Part shown: piece after piece, positions 8,681 through 16,862 of the stretch
Layout: the number at the start of each line of letters is the position of its first letter
Position numbering within the stretch: position 1 is the stretch's first letter
Assembly (NCBI RefSeq): GCF_046299575.1
Contig: NZ_JBKBHX010000009.1
Location: 18,420-82,419 of the forward strand
Direction: 5' to 3'
Length of the DNA stretch: 64,000 bases
From: Thermaurantimonas sp046299575
Lineage (GTDB): Bacteria > Bacteroidota > Bacteroidia > Flavobacteriales > Schleiferiaceae
Notes under the pieces: generated by a model
What the model was told of the DNA's origin: nothing
Database searches by the model: none
Seen by the model: only the letters and a program-made list of their open reading frames with translations
Made by a program: the position numbers and the translations under genes

Positions 8681-9292
8681 TTACCAATTGCCGCTGACTA
8701 TTGGTTCGGTAAGACTACCGAGTATTAGGGCTTTTTCTCTGGAGATAAACTGACCATATTCTCCTTTCAAATCCTCGAAAATTACAGTGTCGGCAGCTGA
8801 TATTTCGAAAGTAGGAAGTACAATTCCATTTCTTTCGACAGAAGAGGCTGCGATTTTGAATTCTTTTTTATCGGTAAATGGAATATAGCGTATCTCATTA
8901 ATATCCTGAATTCCTTTTCCATCTAATAAAGCTTCTCGTACGCTGCGGTATCCTAAAATGCGAATTACTACTGTATCGACTACTATATCGGTTTGATATG
9001 TTTTATCATATCTCATGAAGGAAGAATCCTTGCGCTCTTCGATGGCGATTTTGCCAGTATCAGCAAATGCGATAAGGGCATCGAAATCGTTTGCATACGA
9101 TCCGTTTACTTTTCTGTATTCGATTTGCAAATCGCGCAACAAATTAAGTCTATCAATTATTTTTTCGTATCTCTTTTTTCTAATTTCATTGAATTCGATG
9201 GGCTTGCGAATTGAAGCGTAAATCATGTAGGCAAAAAATACAGATCCTATGACAAGAAGAAGGTTTACTGTGAATTTTACTTTTGGATTCAT
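8681..9292 (-). CDS. membrane-anchored protein of unknown function
   Basis: The chosen ATG at 9292 gives 203 residues: a short basic start (MNPKVKF), one membrane helix (VNLLLVIGSVFFAYMIYASI) and then a periplasmic-type domain preceded by a helical segment (FNEIRKKRYEKIIDRLNLLR, with heptad-like spacing). This resembles small anchored proteins found at the start of Bacteroidota rsmD-DUF3822 loci. The longer frame starting at 9430 would overlap the divergent helicase gene and has no sensible start. It is the first gene of the minus-strand operon ending with ruvX. Function unknown. Confidence 0.7.
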   Translation of the reverse strand: MNPKVKFTVNLLLVIGSVFFAYMIYASIRKPIEFNEIRKKRYEKIIDRLNLLRDLQIEYRKVNGSYANDFDALIAFADTGKIAIEERKDSSFMRYDKTYQTDIVVDTVVIRILGYRSVREALLDGKGIQDINEIRYIPFTDKKEFKIAASSVERNGIVLPTFEISAADTVIFEDLKGEYGQFISREKALILGSLTEPIVSGNW

Positions 9293-9373
9293 AACAGCTT
9301 TTTGAAAAACTTTGCACAAAGCTACACCAAAATTCAAAAAATCAAATTTTAGCCCGGGAGGCTCTGTTAAACT

Positions 9374-10771
9374 ATGATTAATATTGATAATATCTTTAAA
9401 GCGCTCAACAATGAACCTACACTTGACCAAAAAGTTGCAGCTAAAAAACTTATTGATTTTCTTTCAGATTCAAATGCGCAAATCTTCATTTTGAGAGGCT
9501 CAGCCGGTACAGGTAAGACCTCTCTCATCACTGCCTTAGTTAAGAGCCTTCCGAAGCGGATTCGTTTTTTTTTGTTGGCACCCACAGGAAGAGCTGCTAA
9601 AGTAATGAGTCAATATGCCTCATTGTCAGCTTCAACCATTCATAGGCACATTTATTACACTTCATCGAAGTCAGGGAAGTTTATCTTCAGGTTGAAAATC
9701 AATCAAAACAACGATACATTGTATTTTATTGACGAAGCCTCCATGCTCGGATTACAGACTGAAGATTCGGAAACAAGCCTGCTTGAAGATCTCATCGAAT
9801 ACGTGTTCACCGGCCAGCGCAATAAATTGATCTTAATCGGCGACCATGCGCAGCTACCACCAGTTAAACAATCAGAAAGCCCGGCTCTGAATGAAGAATT
9901 GCTGAAAAACTACTTCTTTGTAAATACCATTTCTGCCCAACTCAATGAAGTAGTGCGTCAGAAAGACAGGTCAAAGATTCTGCTTAATGCAACAAGGTTA
10001 AGAGATTCAATGAATTCCGAAAACCTTTTTTTACCTCCATTCTATCGCGGTTCAGATTTCAGAGATTTAAAAGACAAGGCAGAGATTTTTGAGTATTTGT
10101 CAGATGCCTTTAGCGCAAAAAACCTGGATAACAGCGTAATACTCGTGCGCTCAAACAAGCGAGCGAATATGTACAATGCACAGATAAGACAGAGAATACT
10201 ATTCAAGGAGTCAGAATTAGATGCCGGAGATCGGCTTATGGTAGTGAAAAACAACTATTACTGGTTAGAAGAAACTTCACCTGCCGGCTTTTTAGCCAAT
10301 GGAGATATTCTTGAGGTTTTAAGAGTATATAAAATTGAAGAAAAATACGGGTTTCGGTTTGCAAAAGTGCGTGCCCGTATGCCAGATATCGATGACCAAC
10401 CGCCTTTCGATGCCATTTTGCTTTTAAATACCTTATACAGCGAGTCCGCCTCTATGGGTTATGAAGAATATGCACTTTTACTAAAAAATATTTCAGAGGA
10501 AAAATATGCAGATTCAGCTCGTAAATATTACAAAAAAATTGTAACAGATAATGAATATGCCAACGCAATTCAAGTGAAATTTTCGTACGCAATTACAGTA
10601 CATAAAGCTCAGGGTGGCCAATGGGATACGGTATTTGTCGAAAAGCCATTTTTGCCTTCAGAACAACCCGTTGAACTGGAGTATTTGCGCTGGCTCTATA
10701 CTGCATTGACTCGTGGTAGGAGAAGTGTTTTTTTACTCGGATTTCCGGAAAATTACTTTTATGACTATTAA
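9374..10771 (+). CDS. RecD-like SF1 DNA helicase / AAA ATPase
   Basis: Superfamily 1B type helicase of 465 residues. Walker A is GSAGTGKTSLITAL (near residue 42), Walker B FIDEASMLG, motif III LIGDHAQLPPV, and the C-terminal UvrD_C_2-like part has YAITVHKAQGGQWD (motif V) and WLYTALTRGRRSVFLLG (motif VI). It is much shorter than RecD of RecBCD and lacks the RecD2 N-terminal helix-hairpin-helix region; this compact form is common in Bacteroidota. Probable 5'-3' DNA unwinding in repair. The gene is divergent from the rsmD operon and its stop overlaps the end of the convergent nucleotidyltransferase gene by 4 bases. Confidence 0.88.
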   Translation: MINIDNIFKALNNEPTLDQKVAAKKLIDFLSDSNAQIFILRGSAGTGKTSLITALVKSLPKRIRFFLLAPTGRAAKVMSQYASLSASTIHRHIYYTSSKSGKFIFRLKINQNNDTLYFIDEASMLGLQTEDSETSLLEDLIEYVFTGQRNKLILIGDHAQLPPVKQSESPALNEELLKNYFFVNTISAQLNEVVRQKDRSKILLNATRLRDSMNSENLFLPPFYRGSDFRDLKDKAEIFEYLSDAFSAKNLDNSVILVRSNKRANMYNAQIRQRILFKESELDAGDRLMVVKNNYYWLEETSPAGFLANGDILEVLRVYKIEEKYGFRFAKVRARMPDIDDQPPFDAILLLNTLYSESASMGYEEYALLLKNISEEKYADSARKYYKKIVTDNEYANAIQVKFSYAITVHKAQGGQWDTVFVEKPFLPSEQPVELEYLRWLYTALTRGRRSVFLLGFPENYFYDY

Positions 10772-11175
10772 CTCTTTTGGTACAACAAAATTCTTGTAGT
10801 ATCTCCTTTTTTGATCAAGTCTTCTGTTAAATATTTTACATCATATAGATCGATATCTTGGTTTAAAATTTCCATAAGACTTATTTTAAATGAAACGAAT
10901 TTTTCATTGCGCTCTGAATGTTCATCCGTCAAAAAGTCAATTATAAAATCCAAGTCATCGCCTTCTTTAAACTGTCCCCTTGCAGCTGATCCTATTAAAT
11001 AAAGCTCTTTCACATTGTGAAAAGCACAGAGATGCTGTATCTCCGGGTACTTGAATACGAAATTTTCAAGTGGCTCACATCGGTAGTACAGCTTTTCTAA
11101 CGATTGAGGAATGGGGTAGGAAATGCCGAGTATCATTTCTTTCAATTTTTTGTAAAATTCTCTGATATGATGCAC
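10768..11175 (-). CDS. minimal nucleotidyltransferase domain protein
   Basis: A 135-residue protein with the polymerase-beta-like nucleotidyltransferase signature LIGSAARGQFKEGDDLDFIIDF (GS, then DxD for metal binding), followed by IDLYDVKYLTEDLIKKG, where a third acid usually sits. Minimal nucleotidyltransferases often pair with a HEPN gene as toxin-antitoxin; no HEPN gene is next to this one, and it runs convergent to the helicase gene. The N-terminal 45 residues are helical and unlike the usual MNT antitoxin. It may modify a protein or nucleotide; substrate unknown. Confidence 0.72.
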   Translation of the reverse strand: MHHIREFYKKLKEMILGISYPIPQSLEKLYYRCEPLENFVFKYPEIQHLCAFHNVKELYLIGSAARGQFKEGDDLDFIIDFLTDEHSERNEKFVSFKISLMEILNQDIDLYDVKYLTEDLIKKGDTTRILLYQKS

Positions 11176-11342
11176 TTAAAAAATGATAAAAATCAATTAA
11201 GATTTAAATAATTCATTGCGAAATGACCGAAAAGTTTTTATAAGAAATTATCAGTTGTTTTTTGAAGTAAAAAAAACATTTAAATCATAAAGCGCATTTG
11301 CAAATAATAAATATGTTTGTGAAGGAATAATTCATTTTAACA

Positions 11343-12569
11343 ATGTTGCTCCATCTACCTTCACAAAATTTTGTCATTTTCGGCCAGCAGCCCTGGGATA
11401 CACCTATTGGCAGTAATTGTAAAAACATTGCTCTCGAATTGAGTAAAAACTTCAATGTTTTGTACGTAAATATTCCTTTAGACAGATTTACAATACTGAG
11501 AAATTCGCCAAACGACCGTAAGCACATCGAGTATCGCAAAAGCATACTGAAAAGAAGGATCAAACCATTTGAAAATATCAATGATCGGCTTATCACATTT
11601 ACACCACGGGTCGTACTTGAAAGCATCAACTGGCTGCCTGATGGACCACTGTTTGACTTCTTTAATAAAATAAACAACCGCAGACAGGCGAAAGAAGTAA
11701 AATTTGCTCTGAAACACGTTGGATTCAAAGATTTTATTCTCTTTAACGACAGCGATATGTTTCGCAGTTTTTACATGAAAGAACTTCTGAATCCCGTCTT
11801 TAGCATTTATTACTCGCGCGACAATCTGATTTCAACCGATTACTTCAAAAAGCACGGCACGCGCATAGAGCCACTTCTTATTGCAAAAAGCGATATGGCT
11901 GCTGCTAACAGCATTTATCTGAAAAATTACTGCGCCAGGTATAATCCTAATAGCTATTACATCGGTCAAGGGTGTGAACTCGACCTCTTTGACCCGGAGA
12001 AATCATACGATAAACCCGCCGAAATGCAGCACATTCAAGGTCCGATCATCGGCTATATCGGTGCACTGCTCAAGCTGAGACTCGACCTTGCTCTGCTGGA
12101 AAAAATCGCCAAAGCTCGACCTGATTGGCAATTTGTATTTGTGGGTCCTGAAGATGAGCACTTTAAAGCTTCTCCCCTGCATCAAATGGCTAATGTTCAC
12201 TTCCTCGGACCTCGAAAACCCGAAGAACTGCCCAGATATTTGTACTTCTTCGATGTGGCCATCAATCCACAAGAAATTAATCCGATGACTATCGGTAATT
12301 ATCCACGCAAAATCGACGAATACCTCGCGATGGGTAAACCGACTGTAGCTACGCGCACTGAAGCAATGGAAGCTTTCGAAGGCTATGTACATTTAGCTAC
12401 TACTGCCGACGATTATTTGACGCTTATCGAAAAGGCCCTATCGGAAAAACATGATAATCAGTTAAAAGCACGAAGAATCGCCTTTGCGCGCAGCCACAGC
12501 TGGGAAAATTCTGTAAACGATATGCTGCGTGGAATAGAAGAAACTTTAAAAAAGAAAAATTTAAATTAA
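11343..12569 (+). CDS. glycosyltransferase (GT4-like)
   Basis: A 408-residue cytoplasmic protein with a GT-B fold layout. The N-terminal half has FVIFGQQPWDTPIGSNCKNI, the kind of opening seen in TuaH-like polysaccharide glycosyltransferases; the C-terminal half has GPIIGYIGALLKLRLDLALL, WQFVFVGPED, and the donor site segment around MTIGNYPRKIDEYLAMGKPTVAT with the conserved Glu-Tyr. Donor and acceptor unknown. It is a single gene, convergent with pnuC (stop codons overlap by 4 bases). A TATGTTTG sequence at 11312-11319, 23 bases before the ATG, fits the Bacteroidota -7 consensus. Confidence 0.82.
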   Translation: MLLHLPSQNFVIFGQQPWDTPIGSNCKNIALELSKNFNVLYVNIPLDRFTILRNSPNDRKHIEYRKSILKRRIKPFENINDRLITFTPRVVLESINWLPDGPLFDFFNKINNRRQAKEVKFALKHVGFKDFILFNDSDMFRSFYMKELLNPVFSIYYSRDNLISTDYFKKHGTRIEPLLIAKSDMAAANSIYLKNYCARYNPNSYYIGQGCELDLFDPEKSYDKPAEMQHIQGPIIGYIGALLKLRLDLALLEKIAKARPDWQFVFVGPEDEHFKASPLHQMANVHFLGPRKPEELPRYLYFFDVAINPQEINPMTIGNYPRKIDEYLAMGKPTVATRTEAMEAFEGYVHLATTADDYLTLIEKALSEKHDNQLKARRIAFARSHSWENSVNDMLRGIEETLKKKNLN

Positions 12570-13141
12570 TACTGCGTCCAGAGCAGCCAGCCTCTGATGG
12601 CGAGCAGGGTGTAAAAGAAGAAGAGTAAGGAAGATAAATATAACCTTCTGCTGAGGTACAAGACTACCGAAGCAGCATCTATTACAATCCAATACAGCCA
12701 GTTTTCCGGATAAAAATTTACCATCAACCAAGTAGCCCAGAAGCTAAATAGCGTAGTAAAAGAATCGAGATATGTGACTGCTGCCCCTTTTATCTTCTGA
12801 AGCAAGTGGCCTGAAATTAAAGTAAGTATTCCCAAGATAGCTATAGCTGATGCATGTGTAGCAGCTGTAAGTGATGAGTGTACCCCCTCCTCTACCCAAC
12901 TACCTCGATTAAAGAGTCCATAAATAGCAGTGAGTAAATAAAAGAAGTGAAGCACTGCCTCGGCTACTAAACCCATTGAAAAAGTTATAAATACATAAAT
13001 CATTGACCCCACAATGGCAAACCACCAGCAGGCCATGTTGCCATCAGCCAATAGCCATGTGTACAACAAGCTACAGCATACTGCCACAGCTTCCAATAGT
13101 TTTATTTTCAAACCAGAGATACTTTGAAAATCAGGGAACAT
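12566..13141 (-). CDS. pnuC: PnuC-type nicotinamide riboside / vitamin transporter
   Basis: Inner membrane carrier of the PnuC family, 191 residues and about seven membrane helices. The C-terminal signature is visible: WIVIDAASVVLYLSRRLYLSSLLFFFYTLLAIRGWLLW, where Asp, the aromatic belt and the final Gly-x-x-x-Trp are family hallmarks. PnuC proteins carry nicotinamide riboside, and close relatives carry thiamine (PnuT), so the substrate is not certain. It overlaps the end of the upstream XRE-S24 regulator gene by 11 bases, so the two are co-transcribed, and the transporter is likely under that regulator's control. No riboswitch was seen. Confidence 0.85.
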   Translation of the reverse strand: MFPDFQSISGLKIKLLEAVAVCCSLLYTWLLADGNMACWWFAIVGSMIYVFITFSMGLVAEAVLHFFYLLTAIYGLFNRGSWVEEGVHSSLTAATHASAIAILGILTLISGHLLQKIKGAAVTYLDSFTTLFSFWATWLMVNFYPENWLYWIVIDAASVVLYLSRRLYLSSLLFFFYTLLAIRGWLLWTQY

Positions 13142-13937
13142 TTAAATGTCGCTTGATGCTCGACAAGTCTTCTTGTATCGTTCTGAGCGATTTAGAAATA
13201 GCCTCTTTGGAGGGCTCAGTGGTAGCTAATTCAGAACTGATGAAATATCGAAACTTCCAGATTTCTAGAACTTCATCAGCAGGTATCGTATATGGACTGT
13301 AGGCTACATTGGTAGAAATTAAAAGGAAAGTGCCCGATTCATTCAGAAGGTTTTTCACAATTTTAAAAACAATTCCCTCATTTCTCGTAACGAGTAGGTA
13401 AGGGATGTTTGATTTCATACTTAGCCAATCATCGACATATTCGCCTATTACAATATCTCCGTTGCCCACCGGTGGCATACTGTCGCCCGAAATAGTAAAA
13501 GCCCTAAATTTTCGGTTTTTTGACAAAAAGGGAAGCTGGATAACGGGCAGTTCTTTTATAAACTCAGGGTCAGAATATCCTGTGGTGTAGCCGGCTTTTG
13601 CTTTTTCAGGGACTAACTCTGTAAGTGTATCGCTGTTTGCATCTACGGTGGTAGTTAAGATGCGGAGCCTACGACCTAGTACATCTAGGTCGATTCCGCG
13701 ATCGATTTCGCTGAGTTCTGATTCGCGTAGTTTCGACAAGTCTTGCCGCACCAATCGGTCAATGCTGACTTTAAAAAATTCAGCCAATCGTACTAAAACC
13801 GGCAGAGGTGGATCTGCTAGTCTATTTTCATAGGAATTAATTGCTGACCGGGTGATTCCTACGGCTGAGGCCAATTCTTCTTGCGATAGTCGTCTGCGCT
13901 TGCGCAAGAGGCGAATATTTTCAGCAAGAATCTCCAT
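13131..13937 (-). CDS. XRE-family regulator with LexA/S24-like domain
   Basis: A 268-residue DNA-binding protein. Residues 5-63 form a helix-turn-helix (RRRLSQEELASAVGITRSAI). The C-terminal S24 domain keeps the pieces needed for self-cleavage: an Ala115-Gly116 pair (KAKAGYTTG), Ser153 in TISGDSMPP and Lys192 in GIVFKIVKN; spacings between these are close to those of LexA. It may be cleaved under DNA stress, or use the fold only for dimerisation, as many Bacteroidota relatives may do. A perfect inverted repeat lies just before its ATG, suggesting autoregulation. pnuC follows with an overlap. Confidence 0.85.
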   Translation of the reverse strand: MEILAENIRLLRKRRRLSQEELASAVGITRSAINSYENRLADPPLPVLVRLAEFFKVSIDRLVRQDLSKLRESELSEIDRGIDLDVLGRRLRILTTTVDANSDTLTELVPEKAKAGYTTGYSDPEFIKELPVIQLPFLSKNRKFRAFTISGDSMPPVGNGDIVIGEYVDDWLSMKSNIPYLLVTRNEGIVFKIVKNLLNESGTFLLISTNVAYSPYTIPADEVLEIWKFRYFISSELATTEPSKEAISKSLRTIQEDLSSIKRHLNVP

Positions 13938-13945
13938 TTGGATTT

Positions 13946-13970
13946 TTTATGACAAAAATACTGTCATAAA
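13946..13970. promoter_or_regulatory. operator-like inverted repeat before the XRE-S24 gene
   Basis: Perfect 9-base arms TTTATGACA and TGTCATAAA separated by 7 bases, ending 9 bases before the ATG at 13937 and 10 bases before the end of the xerD-like gene. The position in the promoter/leader of the regulator gene suggests that the dimeric repressor binds here and controls itself and pnuC. Confidence 0.7.
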
Positions 13971-13979
13971 TTTGATAAT

Positions 13980-14903
13980 TTAAATATCTTTTTTGGGAAA
14001 AGTAATTTTTTTATTTGACCTGGGATGATAGGTATTGATCATATCTCGCAGATGTTTCTGACTCAAATGTGTGTAGATTTCTGTCGTCAATATGCTCTCA
14101 TGACCTAGTAAATCCTGAACGGCTCTTAGATCAGCTCCAGCCTCTACCAAATGTGTAGCAAAACTGTGTCGAAAGGTATGAGGTGAAATTTTCTTTTGAA
14201 TCCCTGCTTCTTCGGCATATTTTTTAATAAATGTAAATATCATAACGCGTGTAAGAGGTGCACCTCTCCTATTTAAAAAAACGTAATTTTTACTTTTTTT
14301 TTCATCAATGACTTTTGTTCGTATTTCTTTAGTATATATATCTAAAAGATGTAATGCATTTTGATGGATTGGTACAAAACGTTGTTTATTACCTTTTCCA
14401 GTCACTTTTATCAATCCTTCTTCATAGTATATATCGCTTAATTTAAGAGAAACTAACTCACTTACTCGTATTCCTGTGGCATAAAGTACTTCTATGATTG
14501 TTTTGTTTCTAAATCCTTCATCAGTAGAAACATCTATAGCCTCAATAATTCGATTGATTTCATCAACATTCAATACTTCAGGTAGGTATTTTTCGAGCTT
14601 TGGAAGTTCTAATAATTCCGCAGGATTTTCTTGAAGGTATTCTTCGATTTGCAAGAATTTATAAAATTGTCGGATAGCAGTTATCTGACGAGCTATTGAA
14701 CGCGATTTTAAACCTGTAGTTGATTCCCGAATGAATGTTTCTAAATCGCTTAATGTAATGTTTAATACATTTTTACCTGTTTTATCAATCCAATCTAAAA
14801 ACTTCTGTATATCAGTAGTATAAGATTTTTCAGTATTTTGTGATAAGCCTCTTTCCAGTTTGAGATATTCAATAAAATCATTCAGAAAATCAGAGGATTT
14901 CAT
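13980..14903 (-). CDS. xerD: tyrosine recombinase XerC/XerD
   Basis: Site-specific recombinase of 307 residues that would resolve chromosome dimers at dif. The N-terminal SAM-like core-binding domain (residues 5-85) is followed by the catalytic domain with every active residue: Arg146 (ATGIRVSEL), Lys170 (TGKGNKQR), His242 and Arg245 (HTFRHSFATHL), His268 (LLGHES) and nucleophile Tyr277 (EIYTHL). Length and motif spacing match housekeeping Xer proteins, and no mobile-element genes or attachment sites lie around it. Assignment to XerD rather than XerC is by general resemblance only. Confidence 0.9.
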   Translation of the reverse strand: MKSSDFLNDFIEYLKLERGLSQNTEKSYTTDIQKFLDWIDKTGKNVLNITLSDLETFIRESTTGLKSRSIARQITAIRQFYKFLQIEEYLQENPAELLELPKLEKYLPEVLNVDEINRIIEAIDVSTDEGFRNKTIIEVLYATGIRVSELVSLKLSDIYYEEGLIKVTGKGNKQRFVPIHQNALHLLDIYTKEIRTKVIDEKKSKNYVFLNRRGAPLTRVMIFTFIKKYAEEAGIQKKISPHTFRHSFATHLVEAGADLRAVQDLLGHESILTTEIYTHLSQKHLRDMINTYHPRSNKKITFPKKDI

Positions 14904-14933
14904 TTACAAATTTCCGTTTTATCCTTATATATT

Positions 14934-15512
14934 TCAAATCTTATTCTGTGCGCGAAACCAGTACAGCAAAAAAACTTGAATAATTAAAAATATTCCAATG
15001 AAAATCCACTTTGCATTTCCAGGTATACTGAATAGTAAAATAACGAGTAAAGCAGTAATTATTACGATAATAAAAAGCAGGAAATAGTTGTAGGAATTCT
15101 TTCCAGAGTCAAGACTTTTTATGAATACTTCGTCCCGAATTTTAGAATCTAAATTGCTATGCGTAAGAACATCTTTTATAATATGTAATTCATTCATCAA
15201 TATGGAATCGATTTTCCATTTAAACCTACGCCTTAATAAGTAATAAGAAACGAGGAGTTCTACTTCTGTTTCATTCTCATTTTTTTTTAATATATTGACA
15301 TCCATAAATCTCTCAGGTATCCATCTTAGGCGATAAAGACTAAAGGCTGAAGGTCCAGCAAGCTCCCATTTATTACCTGTTACAAATCGATATCCCATTT
15401 CATGTAACAAAATATGAAGTATTCGATCAACTTCTTGAAGGTTTTTTGTGACCGAAAATTTGAGCGATAGAGTTTGTTTAGAATATCTTTTTAATGCCAA
15501 TAATGAGATCAC
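14934..15512 (-). CDS. hypothetical protein with two C-terminal membrane helices
   Basis: A 192-residue protein I do not recognise. Residues 1-135 are soluble and mixed alpha/beta (for example NLQEVDRILHILLHEMGYRF and ETEVELLVSYYLLRRRFKWK). The end has two hydrophobic helices (FLLFIIVIITALLVILLF and WIFIGIFLIIQVFLLYWF) with a short loop, so the bulk is probably cytoplasmic with a tail anchor. It lies 30 bases upstream of xerD on the same strand and may be in its operon. Codon use is AT-rich, like its neighbours. Confidence 0.65.
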   Translation of the reverse strand: MISLLALKRYSKQTLSLKFSVTKNLQEVDRILHILLHEMGYRFVTGNKWELAGPSAFSLYRLRWIPERFMDVNILKKNENETEVELLVSYYLLRRRFKWKIDSILMNELHIIKDVLTHSNLDSKIRDEVFIKSLDSGKNSYNYFLLFIIVIITALLVILLFSIPGNAKWIFIGIFLIIQVFLLYWFRAQNKI

Positions 15513-15545
15513 GTAGATTTTTATTAATAAAACAATGTATATAAC

Positions 15546-15575
15546 AAAAAAGAGGCTGTTGAGCCTCTTTTTTAT
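15546..15575. terminator. bidirectional hairpin terminator
   Basis: AGAGGCT / AGCCTCT arms (15551-15557 and 15562-15568) with a 4-base loop, flanked by an A run on the left and a T run on the right, so it can work on either strand. On the minus strand it ends the transcript of the small membrane protein gene at 15600-15770. Confidence 0.8.
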
Positions 15576-15599
15576 TTTAAATATATTTTGCCAAGAGGG

Positions 15600-15770
15600 C
15601 TATTCTTTTTCTTTGTGTCCGATGATTTTGTGGGCGAGTTTCGGATTTATCTGCTCTATAGACACTAATGTTAGCCAGTATCCAATAAACAATGAGAGGA
15701 AGATGAGCATACCGAATCCCATCAAGAAAACAATTAAAAACAAGAACCATCCGAGTGTGTAAGTAATCAT
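15600..15770 (-). CDS. small membrane protein, 56 aa
   Basis: A short frame from the ATG at 15770 to TAG at 15600. It starts MITYTLGWFLFLIVFLMGFG and continues with a second hydrophobic stretch ending in YWLTLVSIEQ, then a polar tail rich in His, Lys and Glu. This looks like one long or two short membrane helices with a charged cytoplasmic end. A strong terminator follows 25 bases downstream. Small proteins of this type are often missed by annotation; function unknown. Confidence 0.6.
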   Translation of the reverse strand: MITYTLGWFLFLIVFLMGFGMLIFLSLFIGYWLTLVSIEQINPKLAHKIIGHKEKE

Positions 15771-16050
15771 GATGCCTTAAATTTACATGACAAAGATACT
15801 TTTAAACACAAAGTTTTCAAATAATTTGTTCGAATTCTTTTTTAGCAATTTTATGTTAAAACCAATTATGTAATTTTTTTAAATATTTTTTGCTATTTTT
15901 TCAAAATGTTGTTTTTTGAATTTACTTGTAAATGTAACTACAAATAAATTATTTGATTGAAAATTAGAATTTTTTCCTATCTTCTTTAAATTTGAAATTC
16001 AGTAATTTAGAAAATATCCACCTATACATTAGTAACAAAATATAATTATT

Positions 16051-16851
16051 TTAAAAGTTGTATTTTGAAGCTGCAACAGCTGCTGCTACATCGAAATCTT
16101 CGTAAGAAGATGCGTATAGAATTTCGCGGCTTGAATTGATAAAGACTCCTGCACCTGATTCGTTCAAGGCATTACTGAGCGTAGTTAGATAGTCGCCCCC
16201 TTGCACTCCCACACCAGGAATTAAAAGATAATGATTTGGAACCAAACTTCTAACCGTTTTAACTATAGTACCGTGAGTAGCTCCGGTAACGAACATAATT
16301 TCGTCTTTACCAAATTTTGCTGAAAATTTTTCAAGTACCTTCTGGTAAAGGGGCTTTCCATCGTCCATAGGTTGTAGTTGAAAATCAGATGACCCCGTAT
16401 TAGAGGTAAGTGCAAGGACGATGGCAAATTTTCCCCTACGGATGAATGGCTCCACAGTATCGATACCCATGTAGGGCGAAAGCGTTATGGCATCAAAGGG
16501 CATTTCGTCGTAAAACGCTTTCGCATAGCGTTCAGCGGTATTGCCAATATCACCACGCTTTGCGTCAGCTATTAAAAAGTGCTGAGAATGATGCGATTTG
16601 ATATATTCGGCAGTATGAAATAAAATTTGCCAACCCTCTGCACCCATCGCTTCATAAAACGCGGTGTTGATTTTATAGGCGATACAATATTTATGAGTAG
16701 CTTTAATGATGGATGTGTTGAACTCCATCACTCTTTGCCTTATAGTACCTGTAATGTGGGCCGGAATTTTTGCCGGATCTGTATCGAGGCCAACACATAG
16801 TACTGTGCGCTTAGATAGGATTAGGTTGTCGAGTGCATCTTTGGTAAACAT
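16051..16851 (-). CDS. pyrF: orotidine 5'-phosphate decarboxylase
   Basis: Last step of UMP synthesis (OMP to UMP plus CO2). The 266-residue length fits subfamily 2 of the pyrF enzymes. The catalytic DxKxxD motif is LIADAKRGDIGNTA; the N-terminal VLCVGLDTDPAKIP binds substrate, and the phosphate loop is near LIPGVGVQGGD. It follows prfA by 11 bases in the operon purM-prfA-pyrF, joining purine synthesis, translation termination and pyrimidine synthesis. The 280 bases downstream (15771-16050) are very AT-rich with no feature I could identify. Confidence 0.95.
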   Translation of the reverse strand: MFTKDALDNLILSKRTVLCVGLDTDPAKIPAHITGTIRQRVMEFNTSIIKATHKYCIAYKINTAFYEAMGAEGWQILFHTAEYIKSHHSQHFLIADAKRGDIGNTAERYAKAFYDEMPFDAITLSPYMGIDTVEPFIRRGKFAIVLALTSNTGSSDFQLQPMDDGKPLYQKVLEKFSAKFGKDEIMFVTGATHGTIVKTVRSLVPNHYLLIPGVGVQGGDYLTTLSNALNESGAGVFINSSREILYASSYEDFDVAAAVAASKYNF

Positions 16852-16862
16852 ATCTCTGAGGT

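Noticed and set aside
10768..11175. Nucleotidyltransferase as half of an MNT/HEPN toxin-antitoxin pair
   Set aside because: No HEPN-like gene on either side; neighbours are a helicase gene and, after a gap, a glycosyltransferase gene.
13980..14903. Tyrosine recombinase as integrase of a mobile element
   Set aside because: Length and motif spacing match housekeeping Xer proteins, and there are no attachment repeats, tRNA or element genes nearby.
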